In this document: in pieces, positions 56,345-64,000 of the stretch
How the letters are laid out: each line of letters starts with the position of its first letter
How positions within the stretch are numbered: the first letter of the stretch is position 1
From: Marsupella aquatica
Taxonomy: Eukaryota; Marchantiophyta
Direction of reading: 5' to 3'
Assembly (NCBI GenBank): GCA_973895155.1
Contig: OZ316896.1
Coordinates: forward strand, 15,004,001 to 15,068,000
DNA: 64,000 bases
Made by a program: the position numbers and the translations under genes
Notes under the pieces: generated by a model
Told to the model about the DNA's origin: nothing
What the model saw: the letters and a program-made list of their open reading frames with translations, nothing else
Database searches by the model: none

Positions 56345-56695
56345 AAGTCATCATGTTTTTAAGAAACAGCTTTTTACTAGTGTCCCCTAAACTACCTAAT
56401 ATTATTAAGATCTATCACAAACAAAATTAATTATCAACCTGTCCTCTATTTTGTATTTGGGTTAATGTTAACTTGTATATGGGTTCCCGTAGCCAAGTGG
56501 GGCCGATGAAGGGGGGCCAAGGGGTGTCACCATGGGCTCAGGCTATCCAGTAGCAACTTGCCGCATGGCAATGGCATGTTGATATTAACCTAAATATGAA
56601 ATGGGGGACATGTTGATAATTAATTTTGTTTTGGGGGCACGTTAGCAATATTAGTAATATTGGCTAATAAAAAGCTGTTTTAAGAAATGACATCA
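56345..56695. mobile_element. Foldback/MITE element, ~350 bp with ~115-bp imperfect inverted repeats
   Basis: The left arm (56,345-56,475) and the reverse complement of the right arm (56,575-56,695) share 'GTCAT', 'TTAARAAACAGCTTTTTAYTAG', 'CCCCYAAA', 'ACAAAATTAATTATCAAC', 'TGTCCYCYATTT' and 'GGTTAATRTYAAC'. The loop (56,476-56,575) is GC-richer. A family member or fragment lies at 12,185-12,320. The pattern is seen directly; the transposase superfamily is unknown and no target-site duplication was resolved. Confidence 0.75.
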
Positions 56696-56998
56696 GTTTC
56701 AATATAATGGCTCAGCAATGTTAAAGGAGAAGGACATAGCTTCTTTGTCTTGAAGCTCCAATCTGAGTCCAATTAAAAGCAAACAGAATGGATCAATGAG
56801 ATGAAAAAGTGATTGAAAACACTTGCACCAGCACCATCGCTCCCATATCAGGGATTCAAGGCAACTTAAGAAAATTGTTAACTTGTCACACGAATTTTAC
56901 AAGTAAGTAGCACATTTTCAAAATGTGCATGATGTCTTGACGATTTACTCTACAAGGTCGTCAAAGTCGTCAATTGTTAGTGACGTAAACATTATGTC

Positions 56999-57184
56999 AT
57001 GTCCCATAATGTGTTTGTGGTTTCATATGCTTGGCTTGTGGAATCAGTAGCAGCTGGGAAGCCTCAAAACCCAATGGACTATGATCTTTTTGAGGCCTGG
57101 CCACGGAAGGGTCAGGATCCTCACAGCGAAAACTATGTGACAACAAGTGAGGAAGAGGTTATTAGCGATTCTGAATCAGAGTGA
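56999..57184 (+). pseudogene. Orphan BRCT-like C-terminal exon
   Basis: A 61-codon frame ending in TGA. 'NVFVVSYAWLVESVAAGKPQ' then 'NPMDYDL' matches the second half of a BRCT domain (the conserved hydrophobic-W-hydrophobic-x-S turn and the following basic/tyrosine segment). The frame is closed upstream by a TGA at about 56,984, and no first half of the domain (strands 1-3) is readable within the preceding kilobase. An acidic tail (SEEEVISDSESE) follows. It is a last exon of a lost gene, a captured fragment, or an exon whose partners lie beyond the MITE. Known BRCT proteins act in DNA repair and checkpoint signalling; nothing more can be said for this piece. Confidence 0.5.
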
Positions 57185-57270
57185 GGAGTACGTAGTAGCA
57201 TCAGTTTTGAGACAAGCTTTGTGTACAAATCACATCTCTTAAATAAATGTGATATTTGAACTAACGTAGC

Positions 57271-57783
57271 TTGTTATGGTTGGTCGCAGTTGGACTTATT
57301 TTACTGTTGGCGGATTGTGGTTTCTTGCTGCCTGGGGGTGTCACTTTAAACTTATTGGGTGGGCTCAAATCTTGGCGGCAGACTTTGGTGGGTATGTTGC
57401 CTTTCCTACATCAACAGGCGCTATGTAGGCTCCTCCTCCGGGTTGCCACGTGGCTGGCCACTATTTGGACTCTCCTGCATGGGTTGGTGTTGAAACATAT
57501 TTCAACACCGCCTAAGGATGCAAGAGACGATGAATCTTATTTTTCAGCAGATGAAATTGAAGAGCAGAATGTTGTGGGGACTTCCTTGTTGCCTGGTTTG
57601 CCAGATGATATAATGCTGTCGGATGTGTGGCCCAGAATTCTTCTGTGGTCAACCGCACAAGATATTTGCAAATATAGACTAATTAGCACACAATGGAGGG
57701 ACTTGGTAGCTAGCTCCCCCCAGTGGAGGGCATTAGAACCACTTCTTGTAGGCACAGATCGAACCCCACCCTGGTATGCCTAG
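57271..57783 (+). CDS. F-box-like protein or fragment
   Basis: The frame is open from 57,271 (no ATG there; the first in-frame ATG is about 57,394) to TAG at 57,781-57,783. Residues ~108-155 read 'LPGLPDDIMLSDVWPRILL', then 'DICKYRLISTQWRDLVAS' and 'SPQWRALEP'. This is the F-box pattern: LPDDI start, hydrophobic middle, R-x-V/I-S-x-x-W-R-x-L and a trailing W. The preceding part is hydrophobic and poorly structured and may not be native. The protein stops ~18 residues after the F-box without a substrate-binding domain (no Kelch, LRR or FBA repeats). An F-box normally binds SKP1 in SCF ubiquitin ligases. It lies just upstream of the CACTA transposase pseudogene, so capture or truncation is likely. 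Confidence 0.5.
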   Translation: MLWLVAVGLILLLADCGFLLPGGVTLNLLGGLKSWRQTLVGMLPFLHQQALCRLLLRVATWLATIWTLLHGLVLKHISTPPKDARDDESYFSADEIEEQNVVGTSLLPGLPDDIMLSDVWPRILLWSTAQDICKYRLISTQWRDLVASSPQWRALEPLLVGTDRTPPWYA

Positions 57784-58290
57784 GGCATACTCCTTGATGA
57801 CCTGATGTACATGCCAGTGTACCTCAGGTGTGACTACCATCGAGAACAGGGTGGGTATCCAGATGAACTCTGGTAATAACGTGAGGAGATCTCATACCAG
57901 GTAGTTTGTCTATGACTATAGGTGATTGGACTCTGATATGGTCATGGATGTACGTGCTTGGTTGGCCATTGCAGACTGAGGCAGTATAAGTGAGGCCAGC
58001 AAAGGAGGTGACACCCTGAGACAGTTAGGAATTTTGTTACAGTGTGACCTGAGAATAGGTACACGATTCAGGAACCTTTCTTGTTTTTTTTTGTGGTTGT
58101 AGAAAGTCTATGCATGATTTATTACACTGTATCATGTCATATGTTTTGGTAGATAGTGTGAACATCGGAACACAACTAAACAAGAAATGTATTTTCCACT
58201 TTCATAATGAAATGACAATTAAATCTGAGTGCCTGTGTTCTGAACTCTAAGATGGAGTCTAGAAGAGTGTCCGTAGGTCACCCTCCCCCT
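57784..58290. other. Spacer between the F-box-like frame and the CACTA transposase
   Basis: No protein or repeat recognised. It may include the 5' untranslated or terminal region of the transposon. Confidence 0.4.
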
Positions 58291-58383
58291 TGGACCCATC
58301 CAACATCTGCCCGGTTGCCTCTACATCATCCAATGAGGGTTTCCCAACACGACCAGAAGCTCTGGAATCGGGAATAGGCCAAA

Positions 58384-61300
58384 GTGGCACGATCAGGTCC
58401 GAGTTCACGAATGAGATGTCCTTGCACTCAATGCAATGGCTCCCACACCAGAGTCTTGAGGCAGATTCATGGGCACTTGGCAATTCATGGGAGACACCCT
58501 CGTTGGCGTGTTACAAACGATCCGAATGAGGCTGATTCTTCAAATGAGGAATGGAGGGCTGACTTTGAGAATGCAAATAGTGCAAGGCGAGACCAGTTCT
58601 TCACTGGTGGGTTGGCAAATGTGATGACTCAATTGGGTGGGTCCGAAGTCCTTCAGCAGCCTACATACGAAGGGATCAATGTTCAGCAAATGGTGCAGGA
58701 TATTTTCCAGGACATGGAAGATGCAGAAGAGTTTGAGACCGCATTGGGTGATGACCACGAGTCTTCAGATGAGTTTGAGATTGGGCAACAGGCTACAGCT
58801 GGAGAGGACACCATGTTTGGCTCCCCAACCGAAGTTCAGGAGGCCTTCAATCCGCTGTTCCCAAGAAGCAATTGTTCCAAATTAGCATTTGTGCTAATGT
58901 TTCTGAATATTTGTGGGAACCACAATGTGCCAAACATCTTTGTGTCCGAGGTTCTGGCCTTCTTGCAGAAAATAGTGCTACCAAGAGGTAATCTAGTGCC
59001 AAAAAACACGTACGAGGCAAAGAGACTGATATCAAAACTTGGGCTGAACTATGAGTCAATACATGTCTGTCCTTATGGGCATGTTCTTTTCAGAAGTGAA
59101 CATTAGAAGAAGTTGACATGCCCTACATGTGGGAAGCAAGGTACCGGAACAATGGGAAGTCCAAGCAACCTGCAAAAGTACTCCGTCACTTTCCTATAAT
59201 TCCCAGACTGCAGCGAATGTTCAGGAGCCGTGCCATATCAGAGTTGATGACATGGACAGCTAAGAACAAAAGTCGAGATGGGCTACAACGCCATGCTGGA
59301 GATTCAAAGCAATGGAAGTTGATTGATGATGTGTATCCTGAGTTTGCTAGGGAGACAAGGAATGTTAGGCTTGGGTTATCATTGGATGGGGTGAACCCAT
59401 TTGGCGAGAAGAACAATGCGTACTCTTGTTGGCCTGTAACCCTTTTGAATTACAACCTTCCCCCATGGTTGACTACAAAGCGGTTCTTTGTAATGTTGGC
59501 ATTGTTGATTCCAGGGCCAGACAGTGTTGTTGCAGCCAATATAGATGTGTATCTTGCTCCTCTAGTAGAGGAACTGAGAAAGCTATGGTACACTGGAGTG
59601 CTCACATATGATATGCTGCAGAGGATTGGTGAAGCCAATCCATTCTTGCTTAGAGCTATTGTAATGTTGACTATTGTAGATTACCCTGCCCATAGCATGA
59701 TTGCAGGCCAGGCTAGGAAAGATATTTAGCTTGCACAAGATGTGGCCCCCATGTGACAAGTGACTATTCAAAGTCCTTGAAGTGTATCAAATACCTTGGT
59801 CACCGTCGATTTCGGCCCTCTGATCACCCTTACAGACGTAGACCCAATCCTATAGCACATTTTAACAAGCGCACGGAGCTCCGCAGTCCCCCACCTCGAG
59901 TGAAGAAGGAGCAAATAAGTTCTTGGGGGGCTGCCAAGGCACAGTATGATGTAGATGGAGGAGCAGAGGATGGAGTACAAGATCCTGCAAGGTTGTATGG
60001 TGTGAAACGACAGTCCATTTTGGACTTGCAGCTGGAGTACTGGTGAGTAAGCTCCTCTCCCCAACAACCCATATATGTGATTCAGTCAATTTAGTTGTTA
60101 GATTGTATGAAGTAGTATGTATGTATTATGAAGATTGAGATTTGCTCACTGCTTGATGTTTTGGAGTTGCAGGAGTTTGATCCAAACAAACATAATATTG
60201 ATGTTATGCACATAGAGAAGAACATATGCGAGAGTCTACTCCGATTTTTGAGTGGAGAAAAGGACATGGGCTCTGTACGTATGGATCTACAAGACAGGGG
60301 AATTCGACCCCACCTTTGGCTTACAACACACCAGAGCAGGGCAAATGTGTTTTTGAAGTACCAAGCACCATATTGTTGCACAGACACAGAGTGGCAGACC
60401 TTCTTATCAAGGCTGAGTTCACTCCAAGCTCCTACAAATTATGCTAGTGCATTCAAGAGGCATGTGAAGGATAACAAATTCCAATTTGGTAGTATGAAAA
60501 CCCATGACTACCATGTCATGATGCAACAAGTCCTGCCATTGTGCCTGAGGGGCCTCATGCAAGAGCCTGTGCGTAAAGTTATACTGCGTCTGAGTGATGT
60601 GTTCCGCAGAGTTTGTGTGAAGGTGTGGGATGTTGCACAGTTTCCCCAATTGAAGAAAGATGTGGCACTATTGTTGTGTGATCTTGAAATATATTTCCCG
60701 CCTGCATTCTTTGATGTAATGACTCATCTGCTCATCCATGTCGTGGAAGAAATAGACCAGTACGGGCCGGTGACAGCACGCTGGTTGTACCCCCTGGAGC
60801 GGTACATGAAGTTGATGAAGGGTCATGTGCGATCTTACTATAGGCCAGAGGCAAGTATGGCTCGGGGTTATATAAAAGATGAAACTCTGGGCTACATCAT
60901 AGAGTACCTAGCAGATTACGAGCATGTGACAAGGCGAGTATGGAATTTTGATGAAGAAGAAGGGGTGTTTGGGGAAGTCCTACAAGGTGCTGCAACCACA
61001 ATGAAGCTGACCATCGAAATTAGAGACTTGGCTCATCAGTACATTCTAGAAAACACTGATGCAATGCAACCCTGGCTGGAGTGAGTACCTACTTTGGTCT
61101 CCCTGTATGTAACTTGTTTTCAATTTTCTTTGCTACCCTTGGTTTCTAAATTGCAGACATGTATAAAATGTGTACTCTGATTGCTAAATCCATGCACTTG
61201 TATGTGTAGAGAGTACGAGGCACAAAAGGCTATTCAATCAAGCACGTCTGCCACATTCCCATGCATGTCAGAATGGCTGAGATGCACAGTTCGAGAGCAT

Positions 61301-61976
61301 CATGCAAGCCATCCTAATATGGATGCAGATGTTTATCTCCTGTCCAATCCTCCACGGTTGCTGGTAAAGTCTTACAAACAGATGGCAGCATATGGCAATC
61401 ACTATAGAGTGAGAGATGAAACAACTTCTTCCAGGGTAACATATGATTGCGGGCTCATTTGTGTATTTCAGCATGAGAGCCCTGATGAAAGTAGAGGAGT
61501 GTTGCAGATGGGGTATGTAGGAGAACTAAGTGATATCTGGCTTCTTGACTATGGAGCCACATCCACTCCTGCAATTTTGATGAAGGGTGAATGGGTAAGA
61601 CAAGTGTGGCGTGGTAACAGGGCCAGTATGAAAAGAGACCGAGATGGCTTTCTGCTTGCCAATTTCAAGTCCAAGTTGCCCAAATGGGAGCAGCCTTTTG
61701 TGTATCCCAGTCAGGTGGAGCAGGCCTTCTTCTTGGATGTGGAAGAGAACCTTAGGTTGGAGGGTAGTGTGTCATAAGCAGCCCAGAAATCGTAGGGTAG
61801 AAGGGTCAAAGCTAGAGTTCCATTTAGATAGACATAGTGCATTTGAACAACCACATACTGGAGACGTTGGTACTGTTCAGACAAGCACAAAGTATGTTCC
61901 TCTAACACGGGTGGATGCTTGGGAGGGTGAGGAGCCATTTGTAGAGGCTGAGCCTGACACCATGCGTATGCAATAA
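58384..61976 (+). pseudogene. CACTA (En/Spm) TNP2-type transposase pseudogene
   Basis: Domains appear in family order. Transposase-associated domain at 58,390-58,520 ('MRCPCTQCNGSHTR', 'HLAIHG'). TNP2/Transposase_21 at 58,860-60,040: 'LNYESIHVCPYGHVLFR', 'PAKVLRHFPIIPRLQRMF', 'NVRLGLSLDGVNPFG', 'YSCWPVTLLNYNLPPWL', 'DVYLAPLVEELRKLW', 'YLGHRRFRP'. Then 'NIDVMHIEKNICES' (60,195) and DUF4218 at 60,540-60,920 ('FDVMTHLLIHVVEEI', 'RWLYPLERYMK', 'GHVRSYYRPEASMARGYI'). DUF4216 at 61,210-61,780 ends in 'PSQVEQAFFLDVEENLR'. The intron 61,081-61,209 splices in frame; a second at about 60,043-60,172 has GT-AG ends but leaves the frame one base short. Lesions: TAG at 59,104, frameshifts near 59,140, 59,725 and 61,765. 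So it is dead, though long stretches stay well conserved. Confidence 0.92.
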
Positions 61977-62735
61977 TGTTTGTCATTGAATAGGATGGAA
62001 GAAGATGATGATGAGATGAGTGAGTCTGAAAAGCAAGCCATGATACGTGCAGCATATGTTGATGAGAGGCTGGCAACTTTGGGAGCTGAGCTCAGACAGG
62101 GATTTTTCGCTTTGTAAGGGAACAATTATCATCCACAGAACCTATCCAGACTTTGCTCATTAATTGGAATGAATGTAGCTATGTTTACTAGAGTTGTTCA
62201 ATGGATGTTGCTTTTGGATGGCATGCAAGCTCCCAGACAGGAGAAGTGTAGTGCAGAAAAGGGCTAGGCAAAGCATCAGTGACAGTGCAAGTGGACCTCG
62301 GCGACGCAGTGAGAGACTAGCAGTGAAGGACATTCCATCGATGGCAGATGTAAGTAGTGGGTAATTCCAAAAGCATGAAGAAACTGAAAATTTTTAAATT
62401 TTTTACGGTGTTTAGACTGCAATTATTGCTAACTGTAACTAAAACAGCATTCAAAGTTACTAAGTTCCTAAGTTACGAGTAAACTCAGTTTACGAGTTTA
62501 CTAGTTCACTGCTTTACGAGTTACACCTTAAGATTTGGCGACTCTGTGATCGTGACATCTTACAACTAGTTCAACGGGACTCCACAACGGATGAAGAGCT
62601 CACCTTGAAAGGGAAGGAATGCAAGACATAGGCGCTCATTACTGACTTCTCTTCCACCTTACCTCTCAAACTCTGCCCAGCTTCAACCGGTATTTCAGAG
62701 ATGTCAAATGGAGACTTCGACCCTTCTATTCCAGG
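61977..62735 (+). pseudogene. Exon-like pieces downstream of the transposase
   Basis: An acidic segment 'MEEDDDEMSESEKQAMIRAA' (61,995-62,116) and a basic segment 'RARQSISDSASGPRRRSERL' (62,260-62,352) read like exons. The latter is followed by GTAAGT at 62,350. A further short frame (about 62,530-62,629) reads 'RDILQLVQRDSTTDEELTLK'. These fit the variable C-terminal exons or second gene of CACTA elements but match no domain I know. Tandem 'TTACGAGTTTACTAGTT'-like sequence fills 62,455-62,530. Confidence 0.45.
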
Positions 62736-63011
62736 ATGATGAATAGTGATGAGTTTCTGCATCACTATCCCCAAGTATATGCTGCCACCTGCAACAACTA
62801 TGATGTACTAGGGATATACAGAGAAGCTCTTCGTATAAATTCCTGTTATTTGATGAAGCGAATGCCTTTGATGTATCCTGAGAGACAACTAAGGTGCCTA
62901 CCCTACTCTCGAGGATCACCACGTCAGACTGAGCTGATGGAGGTAACACAGAATCGGACTGTCACCTACGTGGAGCTGCTCGAACCCGATGATATTCGAC
63001 AACAAGCTTGA
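62736..63011 (+). CDS. Unrecognised 91-residue frame after a splice-acceptor-like site
   Basis: Preceded by TATTCCAG and opened by ATGATG, ending in TGA at 63,009-63,011. It reads 'FLHHYPQVYAATCNNYDVLG', then 'MYPERQLRC' and 'VTYVELLEPDDIRQQA'. Codon use is protein-like with no internal stop, but I do not recognise a family. It could be a last exon of the CACTA element's second protein or of a captured gene. Confidence 0.35.
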   Translation: MMNSDEFLHHYPQVYAATCNNYDVLGIYREALRINSCYLMKRMPLMYPERQLRCLPYSRGSPRQTELMEVTQNRTVTYVELLEPDDIRQQA

Positions 63012-63199
63012 AGGAGACTATCTTTTTAGCTAGTATTGAAAAGTATAGTACTTTTACCAATTTTTCTAAATGTGTTGTAGAGCTTTAAAAGCTATGAGAC
63101 TTCTTTAGGCTGTAGTCTGTACCTAGGAAACCCTGCTGGAAAAATTTCAGAGTTTTCCGAACCAGGAGTAGAAAGTTAAAAATAGTTGAATCTACTCAA

Positions 63200-63312
63200 T
63201 TTTTAGTATACCGAAATTAAGAGTTTAAGAGTTTAAGTTTTTACGTTTTTAAGATTTTAAGTTTTTACGTTTTTAAGAGTTTAAGTTTTTAAGAGTTTAA
63301 GAGTTCATACTT
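63200..63312 (+). repeat. Simple tandem repeat of GAGTTTAAGTTTTTACG-type units
   Basis: Degenerate repeats of 'AAGAGTTTAAG' and 'TTTTTACGTTTTTAAG' from about 63,220 to 63,310. A similar 'AGTTTACGAGTT' pattern occurs at 62,455-62,530. Confidence 0.75.
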
Positions 63313-63449
63313 AGCCATTTTTTCCGGCTTTCCACTTATTGAATCGTCGTTTTGACTTTTTGAGGGTTATGAAGAGGCATGTCTCTTCGACCCTGTGACC
63401 TCTTATTCTGTAGTTCATCACTATTTATACCTCTTCCCCTAGTGTAGAG

Positions 63450-63560
63450 AGATGGTTAAGTTTTGCAGTTTTGCCTCTCCCTTGTGTTAAACTAGTTGAT
63501 CATGAATCTATGAGTTCGAGATCAGGTTTAACATTTGGAGAGACTTACCTCCTTCTTGTA
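63450..63560 (+). mobile_element. Possible tRNA-derived SINE-like sequence
   Basis: 'GATGGTTAAGTTTTGCAG' (A-box-like) and 'GAGTTCGAGATC' (B-box-like, about 63,509) have tRNA-Ser-like order but only a rough fit. Below the level of a firm call. Confidence 0.25.
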
Positions 63561-64000
63561 TTTTGGAACCCAAATACTTGAAGTAAAACCTCAGTTATGA
63601 ATCTCGTGAATTATAATGTCAGATTCCGCTTTGGTGACACATTGTAATCTCACAAGTTCTTAGAGTTAACTCATTGAGTTTAAGTTGCATTGGAAATGAT
63701 GTTTTCACCTTCATGTTGCTTAGTACCATCTAAATGCTGAAGTATTTATCCTTTTAGATCTTGACTAAGTATCACTTAGGAAGAAAGGTCAAGACATGTT
63801 GCCGGCATTTTAAAAGGATACTCTAGTATGCAGTTTAGATCTGAAAAGCTGTGTGGATTTGGATTCCCTTAAAGTCATTCCATTATTACTTATGTCTAAG
63901 GAGTAACCTTGGTCTATTCCAGACTCCCTTAAGCATACTCTGAGAGATTTTTCCTTGTGTTTTGTTAATTGCAATCTTTTGCTTAATTGAAGGTTATCTG
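63561..64000. other. Window end, nothing recognised
   Basis: AT-rich sequence with no supported gene. The right end of the CACTA element was not found before the window stops. Confidence 0.4.

Noticed and set aside
57271-57400. N-terminal membrane anchor of the F-box-like protein
   Set aside because: There is no ATG at the frame start and the hydrophobic stretch precedes the first in-frame ATG; likely not translated.

Overview
The window is nuclear DNA of a land plant. Three intact host genes carry plant-type protein families and GT-AG introns, and they sit among Copia and CACTA (TNP2/DUF4218) transposon remains, tRNA-derived SINE-like pieces and many short tandem arrays. I cannot name the species. 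A non-seed plant (bryophyte or lycophyte) is a guess based on the look of the proteins and repeats. There are no bacterial-style operons, CRISPR arrays, rRNA genes or convincing stand-alone tRNA genes.

Layout. 0.4-11.07 kb: an old Ty1/Copia retrotransposon on the + strand, with a truncated 5' LTR, tRNA-Met-type primer binding site, broken gag and pol, polypurine tract and 3' LTR. Its RNase H stops early. The space between pol and the 3' LTR holds a GC-richer reading frame of about 1,213 codons with a single in-frame TAG. This frame encodes a plant-mobile-domain-like region followed by a long coiled coil, and it is far less decayed than the surrounding pol. 11-31 kb: mostly non-coding, with a second LTR fragment, foldback pieces, an isolated retroelement protein fragment (16.3-16.8 kb), SINE-like sequences and at least ten tandem-repeat arrays. 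Three nested arrays lie directly upstream of the first host gene.

Host genes. (1) 31,536-33,641 (+): an intronless 701-residue, signal-peptide-bearing LEA_4-type protein, with G-box/ABRE-like and DRE-like sites upstream. (2) 35,505-39,824 (-): a ten-exon TMEM214 (DUF2359) homologue of 617 residues. (3) 46,335-55,013 (-): a fourteen-exon, roughly 1,863-residue plant nucleotidyltransferase (non-canonical poly(A) polymerase fold) with a very long N-terminal region. For genes 2 and 3 I placed exon boundaries by hand. Both give reading frames that close exactly, with one weak donor in gene 3.

55-64 kb: a foldback MITE, an orphan BRCT-like exon, an F-box-like reading frame, and a CACTA transposase pseudogene read across at least two introns with several stops and frameshifts. 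More exon-like pieces follow up to 63.0 kb. The two domestic-looking fragments just upstream of the transposase suggest, but do not prove, gene-fragment capture.

The most interesting items are the large low-decay reading frame in the env position of the Copia element, the LEA upstream region with five ~150-bp repeats each carrying a bZIP-like TGAC/GTCA palindrome, and the BRCT and F-box fragments beside the CACTA element.
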